A stretch of DNA of 64,000 bases from Lutibacter profundi (GCF_001543325.1 NZ_CP013355.1:1642001-1706000); one strand, 5' to 3'; counted from the first letter of the stretch, positions 8,373 through 17,614 are shown. Notes: generated by a model not told the origin, from the sequence alone. Numbers and translations are program-made.

Positions 8373-9604
8373 TTTTTTAAATAATATAAAATTTTAGTTG
8401 TAGCTCCTGTTCTTTCAACTACATAATTTAAGGCTTGTTTACCTGCTTTTTTCCTTTTTTGTTCTTCTTGAAAAAACTTTTTTAAAAGTACGTATAATTT
8501 TTTAGAATTATTAACTGAAAAACATGCCTTTTTATTTACCAAGTCAATCACCTCTAAAAATTTATTATAATTGGGGCCTATTAGTATTGGAACTCCAAAT
8601 GTTGCAGGTTCTAAAACATTATGCACACCTGTATTTGTAAAACCTCCTCCTACGTAAGCTATATTAGCATAACTGTATATTTTAGTAAGTATCCCTACCG
8701 TATCAATTATAAAAACCTGAAAATTTTGAAGTTTTTTATCCTTTTTGTCAGAAAATAGAATTACTTTTTTTGAAATGGATGCTTTTAATTCTTCTATATT
8801 TTTGGCGTTAATATTGTGTGGTGCTATTATAAATTTTTCATTTTCTGAAGCTAAATTGTTGATATATTCAACTAATATTTTTTCATCATCTTCCCAAGTA
8901 CTTCCAGCAACCAAAGTATAGGTGTTGTTTTTAAATTCTTCAATAAATTGAAGTTGATTATTTTGTTGTGTTATTTCAAAAACCCTATCAAAACGTGTAT
9001 CACCACTTACTGTAACATTTGAAAAACCAATACTTTTTAATAATGTTTCTGAATTTTCATCTTGTACAAAAAAATGATTAAATGCCTGTAAAGTTTTTCG
9101 CATCCAGTTGCCATACCATTTAAAAAAAGGTTGATTTTTTCTAAAAATTCCTGAAACTAATATTGTTTTTATATTTCTTTTTTTTAATTCCCTCAATATA
9201 TTTGGCCAAAATTCATATTTTACAAATACGGCTAATTTTGGATGTACAATATCTAAGAATTTTTTTGCATTTAATTTTGTATCTAATGGCAAGTAACAAA
9301 CTACATCGGCCTCTTTATAATTTTTTCTAACTTCATATCCAGAAGGTGAAAAAAAGGTTAAAACTAATTTGTGAGTTGGGTTTTCCTCTCTTAATTTTTC
9401 AATTATTGGCCTTCCTTGCTCAAACTCGCCCAATGATGCACAATGAAACCAAATTACTTCATCATTTTTAGAAATAACTTTTTTTAGTTTAGAAAAAGTT
9501 ATTTTCCGACCATCAACAAACAACTTCACTTTTTTATTGAAAAGTGCTATAATTTGTAGAAACAAGCGGGCAATAAAAATAAGTATGTTATATAAAAAGT
9601 ACAT
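8369..9604 (-). CDS. waaA: 3-deoxy-D-manno-octulosonic acid (Kdo) transferase
   Basis: Glycosyltransferase that adds Kdo from CMP-Kdo to lipid A precursor at the inner membrane; it shows the organism makes lipopolysaccharide. The 411-residue length is typical. An N-terminal hydrophobic anchor is followed by GEFEQGRPIIEKL with the catalytic Glu, the VKYEFWPNIL motif of the acceptor domain, GSTWEDDEKIL, and the CMP-binding segment YVGGGFTNTGVHNVLEPATFG. I chose the ATG at 9604; the frame extends to a TTG at 9622 that would lie in the promoter region. It is the first gene before the Crp/Fnr-YeeE cluster and lies downstream of the rpmA terminator. Confidence 0.93.
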   Translation of the reverse strand: MYFLYNILIFIARLFLQIIALFNKKVKLFVDGRKITFSKLKKVISKNDEVIWFHCASLGEFEQGRPIIEKLREENPTHKLVLTFFSPSGYEVRKNYKEADVVCYLPLDTKLNAKKFLDIVHPKLAVFVKYEFWPNILRELKKRNIKTILVSGIFRKNQPFFKWYGNWMRKTLQAFNHFFVQDENSETLLKSIGFSNVTVSGDTRFDRVFEITQQNNQLQFIEEFKNNTYTLVAGSTWEDDEKILVEYINNLASENEKFIIAPHNINAKNIEELKASISKKVILFSDKKDKKLQNFQVFIIDTVGILTKIYSYANIAYVGGGFTNTGVHNVLEPATFGVPILIGPNYNKFLEVIDLVNKKACFSVNNSKKLYVLLKKFFQEEQKRKKAGKQALNYVVERTGATTKILYYLKK

Positions 9605-9636
9605 AAAAACACAAAGGTACAAAATAAGCCTATAAA

Positions 9637-9669
9637 AAAACTCCCAAACTTAACAAGTTTGGGAGTTTT
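9637..9669 (-). terminator. rho-independent terminator after rplU-rpmA
   Basis: A perfect 15-base stem (AAAACTCCCAAACTT pairing with its complement) closes a three-base loop; a run of seven T follows on the minus strand. It separates the ribosomal operon from waaA. Confidence 0.9.
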
Positions 9670-9690
9670 AAATTTATAAAAATTTGTTTC

Positions 9691-9951
9691 TTAAGCTTCA
9701 AAAGGCTCAATAGAAACATATGATCTATTATCTTTCTTTTTTTGGAATTTCACCACACCATCAACTTTCGCATGCAATGTGTGATCTTTTCCCATATATA
9801 CGTTATCACCAGGGTGGTGCTGAGTTCCTCTTTGACGGATAATAATATTACCTGCTATTGCAGCTTGACCACCAAATATTTTTACTCCTAGTCGTTTCGA
9901 TTCTGATTCTCTACCATTCTTCGAACTACCTACTCCTTTTTTATGTGCCAT
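9691..9951 (-). CDS. rpmA: 50S ribosomal protein L27
   Basis: An 86-residue basic protein near the peptidyl-transferase centre. [16 protein letters not shown], then [21 protein letters not shown], are the standard signatures. There is no N-terminal propeptide of the Firmicutes kind: it begins directly with MAHKKG. It follows rplU by 27 bases, the usual rplU-rpmA arrangement, and is closed by a strong terminator. Confidence 0.98.
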   Translation of the reverse strand: MAHKKGVGSSKNGRESESKRLGVKIFGGQAAIAGNIIIRQRGTQHHPGDNVYMGKDHTLHAKVDGVVKFQKKKDNRSYVSIEPFEA

Positions 9952-9978
9952 GATATTATGGTTTTAAAATTGAAATTT

Positions 9979-10485
9979 TTATTTAGTTAATGCCTCAATT
10001 AATTCAGCTTTCTTTAAAGAAGTGTATCCTGTAATACCTTTTTCTTTAGCTAATGCTTTTAATTCAGTAACCGTTTTTGAACTTAAATCCTCTGAAATTG
10101 TTTCTTTAGATTCTTTTGTTGGTTCTTCTTTTTGTACAGGTGCTTTTTTAGCAACTTCTTTTTTATTTGCTCCACTAGCAATAATACTTTCAATTTGAAT
10201 TTCAGTTAAAGCTTGGCGATGACCATTCTTTTTCCTATATCCTTTTCTACGTTTCTTTTTAAAAACGATTACTTTATCACCTTTTAAGTGACCTAAAATT
10301 TTAGCCGTTACTTCGGCTCCTTTTATAGCTGGGGCGCCAACTGTTACTGTACCTTTACTGTCTAAAAGAAGAACTTTATTGAAAGAAACTGTAGTTCCTT
10401 CTTCTTTTTGTAAGCGTTGTACATAAACCTTTTGGTCTTTTGCTACTTTAAACTGCTGCCCTGCTATCTCTACAATTGCATACAT
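9979..10485 (-). CDS. rplU: 50S ribosomal protein L21 with C-terminal SAP-like extension
   Basis: Residues 1 to about 103 are L21, with [14 protein letters not shown] at the start and the [17 protein letters not shown]-binding segment. The remaining 65 residues, absent from the E. coli protein, are a charged linker of Lys/Glu-rich sequence and then a helical module ([19 protein letters not shown], continuing to the C-terminus) resembling SAP/Rho-N-type nucleic-acid-binding motifs. As I recall, extended L21 proteins occur in Flavobacteriaceae. It starts with ATG and is first in the operon, under a clear TTG/TAnnTTTG promoter. Confidence 0.95.
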   Translation of the reverse strand: MYAIVEIAGQQFKVAKDQKVYVQRLQKEEGTTVSFNKVLLLDSKGTVTVGAPAIKGAEVTAKILGHLKGDKVIVFKKKRRKGYRKKNGHRQALTEIQIESIIASGANKKEVAKKAPVQKEEPTKESKETISEDLSSKTVTELKALAKEKGITGYTSLKKAELIEALTK

Positions 10486-10812
10486 ACGTATAGTTTTATT
10501 CGCTTTATTAATAATTCTTTACCTTTTAATTAAGGCGGGTGCAAATATATAATTTTTTCTTGATTTCAACAAAACAAATCAAACCCAAAAAAAATCCATC
10601 CTTTTATTAAGGATTGCTAACTATCTTAAGTTTTTGTTAATTCTTAATGTTTTTTAAAGTAGATGTTAAAAAAACAATATCTTTATCTCTAGTATTAGTA
10701 CTTCAGAATGGTTTTTTTATTTAAAAAACATTTCTTCTGTAAAAATTGTAACATCTATTCAAAAATAGCGTCTTATACGCAATATTAATTAATTTAAAAC
10801 CTATAAACAACT
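10486..10812. other. intergenic region between rplU and the M16 peptidase gene
   Basis: A 327-base divergent spacer. It holds the rplU promoter (10542-10569, minus strand) and must hold the promoter of the plus-strand peptidase operon. I see no good TAnnTTTG match for the latter and no RNA gene. Confidence 0.5.
10542..10569 (-). promoter_or_regulatory. rplU-rpmA promoter
   Basis: On the minus strand TTG (10569-10567), then 17 bases, then TATATTTG (10549-10542), a full match to the Bacteroidetes -33/-7 consensus. It leaves a leader of about 50 bases before the rplU ATG. Confidence 0.75.
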
Positions 10813-12132
10813 ATGAGAAAAATTTATTTCTTAAGCCTTTTAGGGCTACTTTTAAGCATTAATACATTTGCTCAAAAGGTAGACTTTGAAGAGTATGACT
10901 TAAGCAACGGTTTGCATGTAATTTTATATCAAGATAATTCTGCTCCCGTAGTAACCACTTCTGTTATGTACCATGTAGGTGCAAAAGATGAAAACCCTGA
11001 AAGAACAGGTTTTGCTCACTTTTTTGAACATCTATTATTTGAAGGCACTGAAAATATTAAAAGAGGTGATTGGTTTAAAATAGTATCTTCTAATGGAGGA
11101 ACAAACAATGCCAATACAACTCAAGATAGAACTTATTATTATGAAGTTTTTCCTTCAAACAATTTAAAACTTGGTTTATGGATGGAATCTGAAAGAATGT
11201 TACATCCTATTATAAACCAAATAGGTGTAGATACTCAAAATGAAGTTGTAAAAGAAGAAAAGAGAATGCGTTATGATAATTCTCCATACGGACAATGGAC
11301 GCCTCAAGTTTTTAAAAATCTATTTAAAAAACACCCTTATCGCTGGACAACAATTGGGTCTATGGATGATTTAGATGCCTCTACTTTAGAAGAATTTAGA
11401 GCTTTTAACAAAAAATTCTACACCCCTAATAATGCTGTATTAGTAGTTGCAGGAGATTTTGAAAAAGCTTCTACAAAAAAATTAATTAAAGACTATTTTG
11501 AAAGTATTCCTAGAGGAAAAGAAATAACACGTACTGTAATAAAAGAAGACCCTATTACTGAAGAACTTAATGTAACATTTGAAGATTCTAATATTCAAAT
11601 ACCTGCTGTTTTTACAGTGTATAGAACACCTGCTATGACTACGAGAGATTCTCGAGTGTTAGATATGATTTCGACAATCTTAAGCGGAGGTAAAAGTTCA
11701 CGATTGTATAAAAAATTAGTTGACGATGAGAAAAAAGCAATGCAAATTGCTGCATTTAACTACTCTTTAGAAGATTATGGAGCCTATGTTGTATTGGCAC
11801 TTCCTTTAGGGGAAAATACACTTGATGATTTAGTAAATGAGATGGATGAAGAAATTGTAAAACTTCAAACAGAATTAATTTCAGACAAAGAACTTCAAAA
11901 ATTAAGAAATAAATTTGAAAATAAATTTGTAAACTCAAACTCAAGTATTGAGGGTATTGCAAATTCACTGGCAAAATATTATATGCTTTATGATAATGTG
12001 AATTTAATTAATACTGAAATTGAAATTTACAATTCTATTACCAAAGAAGAAATAAGAAAAATTGCTAAAAAGTATTTAAATCCTAATCAACGATTAGTAC
12101 TAGATTATTTACCTAAAACTGCTAAAGAATAA
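10813..12132 (+). CDS. M16-family zinc peptidase, active subunit
   Basis: A 439-residue pitrilysin-type peptidase. A signal peptide (hydrophobic to about residue 18, cleavage after FAQ) sends it to the periplasm or outer membrane. The inverted zinc motif HFFEH is at residues 69-73 with the third ligand in NEVVKEEKRM near 144-149. A second non-catalytic M16 half follows. The next gene, six bases downstream, encodes a partner without the zinc motif, so the two probably form the heterodimer known for two-subunit M16 proteases. The substrate is unknown; peptide or misfolded protein turnover is likely. Confidence 0.9.
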   Translation: MRKIYFLSLLGLLLSINTFAQKVDFEEYDLSNGLHVILYQDNSAPVVTTSVMYHVGAKDENPERTGFAHFFEHLLFEGTENIKRGDWFKIVSSNGGTNNANTTQDRTYYYEVFPSNNLKLGLWMESERMLHPIINQIGVDTQNEVVKEEKRMRYDNSPYGQWTPQVFKNLFKKHPYRWTTIGSMDDLDASTLEEFRAFNKKFYTPNNAVLVVAGDFEKASTKKLIKDYFESIPRGKEITRTVIKEDPITEELNVTFEDSNIQIPAVFTVYRTPAMTTRDSRVLDMISTILSGGKSSRLYKKLVDDEKKAMQIAAFNYSLEDYGAYVVLALPLGENTLDDLVNEMDEEIVKLQTELISDKELQKLRNKFENKFVNSNSSIEGIANSLAKYYMLYDNVNLINTEIEIYNSITKEEIRKIAKKYLNPNQRLVLDYLPKTAKE

Positions 12133-12137
12133 AACCT

Positions 12138-14207
12138 ATGCAACGTATGAAAACAAAAATTTTATCTATCATAACACTATTTTTATTGACATTTTCAATG
12201 TCGGCTCAAATAGACCGATCAATACAACCAAAACCAGGACCATCTCCTAAAATTAATATTGGACAGCCTAAAACCTTTGAATTAAAAAATGGGCTAAAAG
12301 TTTTAGTAGTTGAAAACCATGTATTGCCTCGTGTATCAGCAACTTTAACTATTGACAATAATTTAATTTTTGAAGGTGATAAGGCTGGCGTATCAAGCTT
12401 AACAGGTAGCTTAATGGGGTCTGGAACAAAAAATATTCGTAAAGATGATTTTAATGAAGAGGTTGATTACTTAGGTGCAAATATCTCATTTTCAAGTCAA
12501 GGTGCTTATATGCGATCTTTATCTAAATATTTTCCAAGAGTTTTAGAATTAATGGCAGATGCAGCCCAAAATCCGGTTTTTACACAAGAGGAGTTTGATA
12601 AAGAAGTGAACCTTTTGCTTGACGGAATTAAATCTGGTGAAAAAAGTGTAGCCAACATTGCCAACAGAGTGCAAAGTGCATTAGCTTATGGTAAAAATCA
12701 TCCTTACGGTGAATTTACATCAAAAAAAACTGTTCAAAATATAAAATTAGCAGATGTTCAAAATTTCTACACTACTTATTTTAAACCCAACAATGCATAT
12801 TTAGTAATTGTTGGTGATGTTAATTTTAAAGAGGTAAAGAAATTAATTAAAAAACACTTTAACAATTGGGAAAAAGGTGAATTGCCATCTTACACAATTC
12901 CAACGGTAAAAAATGTTGCTAAAACAGAAATTGATTTTATTAATATGCCCAATGCTGTACAATCTAATATAGCTGTTTTAAACACTGCAAATTTAAAAAT
13001 GAGTAATCCTGATTTTTTTGCTGTAAAACTTGCAAACAAAATTTTAGGTGGAGGTGGAGAAGGCAGACTCTTCTTAAATTTACGAGAAGATAAGGGTTAT
13101 ACTTATGGTGCCTATTCAAACATAAGGAGTAACGAAAAAACAGCTACTGTATTTAAGGCTTCTGCTCAAGTACGTAATATGGTAACTGATAGTTCAGCTG
13201 TTGAGTTTATAAAAGAAATTAAAAAATTTAGAGACAGTCTTGTTTCTGAAGAAGAATTAAAAAATGCTAAGGCCGCTTACATTGGTAGTTTTGTTAGAAA
13301 TGTTGAAAAACCTGAAACAGTAGCTAGTTATGCTCTAAATATTAAAATAAATAATTTACCAGAAGATTTTTATGAATTGTATTTAACTAAAATTAATGCT
13401 GTAACCGTTGAAGATATACAACGTGTTGCACAAAAATATTTTAGTGCAGATAATGCTCGAATAATTATTGTTGGTAAAGCTTTAGATGTATTACCAAACC
13501 TTGAAAAATTACCTTACCCTATTAAATATTTTGACAAGGAAGCAAACCCTACTTCAAAACCTGAGATGACAAAGCCAATTCCTGCTGGTGTTACAAAACA
13601 AACTGTAATTGATAGTTATTTTGAAGCTATTGGAGGGCAAGAGAAAGTAAATACAATAAAAACGGTATTTAATACCTCTGAAGCAAGTATGCAAGGTATG
13701 ACCTTGCTATTAGAATCAAAATCAATGGTTCCAAATAAGCAATCAGTTATTATGTCTGGTATGGGTATGATTATGTCTAAAATGAAGTTTGATGGAGAAA
13801 AAGGCTATTCAGAACAACAAGGGCGTAGAATGGATTTAGCAGGTAAAGAATTAGAAAAAGTAAAATCCAATACTGTACCATTTCCAGAAACTGGTTACGC
13901 TATAGATGAGAAAGTTTCATTAGAAAAAATTGAACCAATAGACGGAAATGATACTTATGTATTAAAAGTAGGTGATGATATTTCTATTTATTACGATGTA
14001 GCTTCAGGGTTAAAAATAAAACAAGCAACTAAAATTAAAATTGGTGAAAAAACAATGTACCAAACTTTTGATTTCTCAGATTATAAAGACGTTGATGGTA
14101 TTAAATTTCCTCATTTAATTAAAATGACAATGGGACCTCAACAGTTTGAATTTATTGTTAAAGAAATATTAATTAACAAAGATGTTGCTAACAGCGATTT
14201 TGAATAA
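12138..14207 (+). CDS. M16-family protein, non-catalytic partner subunit with C-terminal extension
   Basis: A 689-residue secreted protein (signal peptide ending MSAQ). The M16 folds span about residues 40-465. At the position of HxxEH it reads GVSSLTGSLMGSGT, so zinc cannot bind; the substrate-binding signature GRLFLNLREDKGYTYGAYS is kept, as expected for the partner subunit. After residue 490 comes an extra domain of about 200 residues (VIDSYFEAIGGQEKV, later KMKFDGEKGYSEQQG) resembling LolA/outer-membrane-lipoprotein-sorting-like beta domains; this second assignment is weak. It starts with ATG; a second ATG three codons later fits the signal peptide equally well. It is cotranscribed with the active subunit. 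Confidence 0.88.
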   Translation: MQRMKTKILSIITLFLLTFSMSAQIDRSIQPKPGPSPKINIGQPKTFELKNGLKVLVVENHVLPRVSATLTIDNNLIFEGDKAGVSSLTGSLMGSGTKNIRKDDFNEEVDYLGANISFSSQGAYMRSLSKYFPRVLELMADAAQNPVFTQEEFDKEVNLLLDGIKSGEKSVANIANRVQSALAYGKNHPYGEFTSKKTVQNIKLADVQNFYTTYFKPNNAYLVIVGDVNFKEVKKLIKKHFNNWEKGELPSYTIPTVKNVAKTEIDFINMPNAVQSNIAVLNTANLKMSNPDFFAVKLANKILGGGGEGRLFLNLREDKGYTYGAYSNIRSNEKTATVFKASAQVRNMVTDSSAVEFIKEIKKFRDSLVSEEELKNAKAAYIGSFVRNVEKPETVASYALNIKINNLPEDFYELYLTKINAVTVEDIQRVAQKYFSADNARIIIVGKALDVLPNLEKLPYPIKYFDKEANPTSKPEMTKPIPAGVTKQTVIDSYFEAIGGQEKVNTIKTVFNTSEASMQGMTLLLESKSMVPNKQSVIMSGMGMIMSKMKFDGEKGYSEQQGRRMDLAGKELEKVKSNTVPFPETGYAIDEKVSLEKIEPIDGNDTYVLKVGDDISIYYDVASGLKIKQATKIKIGEKTMYQTFDFSDYKDVDGIKFPHLIKMTMGPQQFEFIVKEILINKDVANSDFE

Positions 14208-14228
14208 ATAATATAAAAGAATACTTTT

Positions 14229-14257
14229 AAAACGCCTCAATTTGTATGAGGCGTTTT
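14229..14257. terminator. bidirectional terminator
   Basis: AAAACGCCTCA pairs with TGAGGCGTTTT across a seven-base loop, with A/T tracts on both sides. It serves the M16 operon on plus and the DMT gene on minus. Confidence 0.88.
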
Positions 14258-15130
14258 TTATTTAGATTTATTAACTAAATAAACTCCTATAAGAATAATA
14301 AACCCTGAAATAAATTGTAAAAACAAGATTTTTTCTCCATCTAAAACACCCCAAGTTATTGCAACAATTGGAATTAAATACGTTACAGATGAAGAAAACA
14401 CAGGGGAAGAAATTTGAACCAATTTATTAAACATAATTTTGGCTAATGCAGTTCCAAAAACTGCTAAAATCAACATATAAAATAATGAGGTTGTACTAGT
14501 TTCTGTAAATTCGAATGTTTCAAAAAATCCAGTAAACAATAGTACCGCTATAGCAGGAATTATTAATAATACAAAATTCCCTACAGCAATACTTACAGCA
14601 TCTAAATCATACAAATATTTTTTTAAAATGTTTACATTTAATGCGTAACCAATGGATGCAATGAGTATAAATATAGCATAAAAATAATCTTGATTTGGAT
14701 GAAGTTCAGCACTTTTGAGAATTAACATCAATGTTCCTACTAACCCAATAAAAATACCGATAACTTGATTTTTTCCAAAGTTAAATCCAAAAAACAAAAC
14801 TCCTAAAATTAAGGTATTTAAAGGCGTTAATGAATTCAAAACGGCAGTAATTGAACTGTCAATTTTTTCAATAGCATACGCGAATAAAAAGACGGGAAAA
14901 AAGCTACCTAATAAAGCATTTAACGATAAATAATACCAATGCTTTTTTTTTATTCTTGAAAAACTCTTAAACCCAATAAGCAATAAAAAAATGGCCGTAA
15001 ATAAAATTCTAAATACTCCTACTTGAATTGGAGTTAAACCAATCAAAGCTTTTTTCATTAAAATAAAAGAACTCCCCCAGATAATTGAAAGGGAAAATAA
15101 ATAAATCCACCTTAATTTTTTATCGTCCAT
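14258..15130 (-). CDS. DMT-superfamily transporter (EamA)
   Basis: A 290-residue inner-membrane protein with ten predicted helices in two EamA repeats; the start SIIWGSSFILMKKALIGLTP and the second repeat's YALNVNILKKYLYD are typical. These are proton- or gradient-driven exporters of amino acids or other metabolites; the substrate is not predictable. I chose the ATG at 15130, because the extension to a TTG at 15148 adds a poor N-terminus. It is a single gene, converging on the M16 operon. Confidence 0.88.
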   Translation of the reverse strand: MDDKKLRWIYLFSLSIIWGSSFILMKKALIGLTPIQVGVFRILFTAIFLLLIGFKSFSRIKKKHWYYLSLNALLGSFFPVFLFAYAIEKIDSSITAVLNSLTPLNTLILGVLFFGFNFGKNQVIGIFIGLVGTLMLILKSAELHPNQDYFYAIFILIASIGYALNVNILKKYLYDLDAVSIAVGNFVLLIIPAIAVLLFTGFFETFEFTETSTTSLFYMLILAVFGTALAKIMFNKLVQISSPVFSSSVTYLIPIVAITWGVLDGEKILFLQFISGFIILIGVYLVNKSK

Positions 15131-15219
15131 TTTTGAAGCAAAATGCAAAAATCGGATAAAAATTCGGATTTAAAGTATAAATTTATAAATTCGCAAAACT
15201 ATTTACTTAATTTTTAATT

Positions 15220-15597
15220 ATGAAAAAAATAATTCCCATTCTAATACTAACATTCCTTTTTATTTCTTGCAGCGAAAACAAAAAAGAAACTACGGCTAAA
15301 AAGACCGAAGTTAAAAAAACCGAAGTTGCTGCAAATTACAAAAGTATTGAAGTTGACATTGAAGGTATGACATGTGAAATTGGTTGTGCTAGAACCATAC
15401 AATCAAAATTATCAAAAGTTGACGGCGTTACCTATTCAAAAGTAAATTTTGAAGCAAAAAAAGGAATATTTACCTATGATTCCAATAAATTAAGCGAGCA
15501 AGATATTACGAATAAAATAAGTGGAATTGGTGGTGGAGACCTTTATTCAGTTACAAAAACAACTGAAATTAAAGAAGTTATTAAAAAAAATAAATAA
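15220..15597 (+). CDS. heavy-metal-associated (HMA) domain lipoprotein
   Basis: A 125-residue lipoprotein. The lipobox LFISC puts the lipidated Cys at residue 17, followed by a Lys/Thr-rich tether. The HMA fold follows from about residue 43; its metal loop reads GMTCEIGCA, that is Cys-x3-Cys instead of the usual CxxC. A periplasmic role in binding a soft metal (copper or similar) is likely. It is followed 68 bases later by another small lipoprotein. The CxxxC spacing is unusual for copper chaperones and may alter the metal preference. Confidence 0.85.
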   Translation: MKKIIPILILTFLFISCSENKKETTAKKTEVKKTEVAANYKSIEVDIEGMTCEIGCARTIQSKLSKVDGVTYSKVNFEAKKGIFTYDSNKLSEQDITNKISGIGGGDLYSVTKTTEIKEVIKKNK

Positions 15598-15665
15598 TTT
15601 CATTATTTCTACGCTAAAATTATTGTTTCTTTGTATCATCAAATTTTAATCAAAATCAATCTAAA

Positions 15666-15944
15666 ATGAAACAAATCAAATTTTTAATTGCAATTGCATT
15701 GGTAAGTGTTATTGCTATTTCTTGTAAAGAAACTAAGAAAGAAGATGTTAAAGACGCTGTAAAAACAGAAGTTGAAGCTGCAAAAGAAACTGTAAAAGAT
15801 GCTGTTGATGCAACTAAAGAAGGAGCTGAAGACATGAAAGAAAGTGTTGAAAAAGCTGTTGATAGTTTAAAAGCTACTGCTGAAGACGCTGCAAAAAGTG
15901 TTAAAGAAGGTGCTGAAGCTGTAAAAGATGCCGTAAAACACTAA
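15666..15944 (+). CDS. small amphipathic-helix lipoprotein
   Basis: A 92-residue lipoprotein with the lipobox VIAISC (Cys20). The mature part is almost entirely Lys, Glu, Ala, Val and Asp in 11-residue-like repeats such as KEDVKDAVKTEVEAAKETV and KESVEKAVDSLKATAEDA, so it should be one long amphipathic helix, similar in texture to apolipoprotein or LEA repeats. It has no catalytic residues. It probably sits on a membrane surface; the function is unknown. A terminator follows directly. Confidence 0.75.
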   Translation: MKQIKFLIAIALVSVIAISCKETKKEDVKDAVKTEVEAAKETVKDAVDATKEGAEDMKESVEKAVDSLKATAEDAAKSVKEGAEAVKDAVKH

Positions 15945-15968
15945 GACAATTTTATATAGGTCTAAATA

Positions 15969-15996
15969 AAAACTCCAATTGATAAATTGGGGTTTT
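15969..15996. terminator. terminator between the small lipoprotein and ctaA genes
   Basis: AAAACTCCAATT and AATTGGGGTTTT form a 12-pair stem with one G-T pair and a GATA loop, followed by T7 on plus. It works for both converging genes. Confidence 0.85.
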
Positions 15997-15997
15997 T

Positions 15998-17053
15998 TTA
16001 TGCTCTATTCTTTCTTAGTGAATAGTATAAAAATAATAAACTCATAAAATACAATAACCCCACCAATTGATGAGCTACACCTAGAAAGAGAGGGATTTTT
16101 CCATGAACATTTAATACTGTAAAAATTCCTAATATTACTTGAACCACCACTAAAACAAAAGTGAATTTAAGCCATTTTTTTGAAGTTATTTCAATTTTAT
16201 CTTTTAATTTGAAATACATATAAATAGTTGAAAAAACTAAAATATAAGCTAGCATTCTATGCGTAAACTGAATAAATGCTGGAGCAAACAAATAAGTGTC
16301 GTAATTAATAAAATTATTCCAATTCCAATTTGAAGAACTCAACAAAACACTTGGAATAAACTCTCCATTCATATCAGGCCAAGAGGGGTAATACAACCCT
16401 GCCTTCATCCCAGACATCAATCCTGCAAAAATTAGTTGAATAAAAGTAATACCTATTGTAATTAAAACAACTTTATTAGCAACTATAATTTTAAGGCTTT
16501 TAAACCTGTATACATCTGCCACTGTTTTAACCATTGCTGTAATTACTAACACCGCTAAAATAAAATGAACAGTTAATTTATATGCATTTACCCAAGGCCT
16601 GTTTACCAAACCACTTTGTACCATAATCCAACCAGCCGAAGCAGTTAATATTGTAAGAAAAATAACCAGTCCTAAACGCTTTATTAAATAAAAATCGAGT
16701 TGCTTTTTAACAACAAAGAAAATAAAAGGAATTAAAAATATAAATCCGAGTGACCTAACCCAAAGTCTGTGAAAGTACTCCCAAAAATAAATAAATTTGA
16801 ACTCATGAATTGTAAATGTTGAGTTTAATTTATGAAACTGAGGTGTTTGTTTATACAAATCAAATGCATTTAGCCATTGCTCAGGAGTTAATGGAGGTAT
16901 AACTCCCGTAATTATATCCCAACGTGTAATAGAAAGCCCCGACCCTGTTAAACGAGTAATTCCGCCCAAAATAACCTGGCCAATTAGCATAATTAACCCT
17001 ACTAGTAACCAATTTCTAATTGTTTTTGAGTATTTAAAATTGTTTTTTAACAT
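15998..17053 (-). CDS. ctaA: heme A synthase (COX15/CtaA family)
   Basis: Oxidises heme O to heme A for aa3/caa3-type cytochrome oxidases. This 351-residue protein has eight predicted membrane helices in two repeats. Four conserved His for heme binding are visible: WEYFHRLWVR, KLTVHFILAVL, FIQFTHRMLAY and GVAHQLVGLL. The N-terminal signature GGITRLTGSGLSITRWD fits the COX15 branch. It abuts the gldD stop with no gap, so it is the last gene of the mutY-ssb-gldE-gldD-ctaA run. Confidence 0.92.
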   Translation of the reverse strand: MLKNNFKYSKTIRNWLLVGLIMLIGQVILGGITRLTGSGLSITRWDIITGVIPPLTPEQWLNAFDLYKQTPQFHKLNSTFTIHEFKFIYFWEYFHRLWVRSLGFIFLIPFIFFVVKKQLDFYLIKRLGLVIFLTILTASAGWIMVQSGLVNRPWVNAYKLTVHFILAVLVITAMVKTVADVYRFKSLKIIVANKVVLITIGITFIQLIFAGLMSGMKAGLYYPSWPDMNGEFIPSVLLSSSNWNWNNFINYDTYLFAPAFIQFTHRMLAYILVFSTIYMYFKLKDKIEITSKKWLKFTFVLVVVQVILGIFTVLNVHGKIPLFLGVAHQLVGLLYFMSLLFLYYSLRKNRA

Positions 17054-17605
17054 TTATTTCCATTCTAAAGTTTCAACTAAATGCACCATATCTTTTTGAA
17101 TATATTTAACAGCTGGTATTATTGAATCATAATTAGGTTTTACATAAAAATACAAAGCTCCTGAAAGCACATGCTTTACACTATCTGTAGCTCTAAATTG
17201 AATATTTGTAGCAACATTACCTTCAATATTATACAATTCTCCAAAAACTTTTTTGTCAAAATTTTCGTATGGAACTGAATTAATTACGTCTGCTTTTATA
17301 GTGTGTTCAAATGTTAGTTTCTCAACCTCTTTTAAAATTTCTTCTAAATTATTTTCAACAGCTCTATATGTAATATATATAGTAGCTTTAAGTTTTGGGT
17401 ATTCAATACTTGCCCAACAATTCTTTTTAAATTTTATTGTGGCTAAATTGGAAATTTCAAAACTATATGGACAGTTTGATTTAATTTTTTTATATGTTGG
17501 TTTATGGTATTGTAGTTTTAAATATGGTTTTGGTTTTGGTAATACTTCCTCTCCACAAGAAAATATAAAAAAGGCAATAATTAAGAGTGCATAAATTTTC
17601 TTCAT
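17054..17605 (-). CDS. gldD: gliding motility lipoprotein GldD
   Basis: A 183-residue lipoprotein (lipobox FIFSC, Cys17) with the GldD signatures PKPKPYLKLQYHKP, NCWASIEYPKLKATIYITYR and FRATDSVKHVLSGALYF. GldD is required for gliding, and hence for the type IX secretion-linked machinery, in Flavobacterium johnsoniae; the biochemical role is unknown. It lies nine bases after gldE, as in other flavobacteria. Confidence 0.95.
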   Translation of the reverse strand: MKKIYALLIIAFFIFSCGEEVLPKPKPYLKLQYHKPTYKKIKSNCPYSFEISNLATIKFKKNCWASIEYPKLKATIYITYRAVENNLEEILKEVEKLTFEHTIKADVINSVPYENFDKKVFGELYNIEGNVATNIQFRATDSVKHVLSGALYFYVKPNYDSIIPAVKYIQKDMVHLVETLEWK

Positions 17606-17614
17606 TCTACTATT

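Noticed and set aside
9605-9622. TTG start giving waaA six more residues.
   Set aside because: The ATG at 9604 gives the usual WaaA N-terminus; the extra codons lie in the likely promoter region.
10486-10812. Possible RNA gene or L21 leader structure in the divergent spacer.
   Set aside because: Beyond the rplU promoter no stable stem or conserved pattern could be seen by eye.
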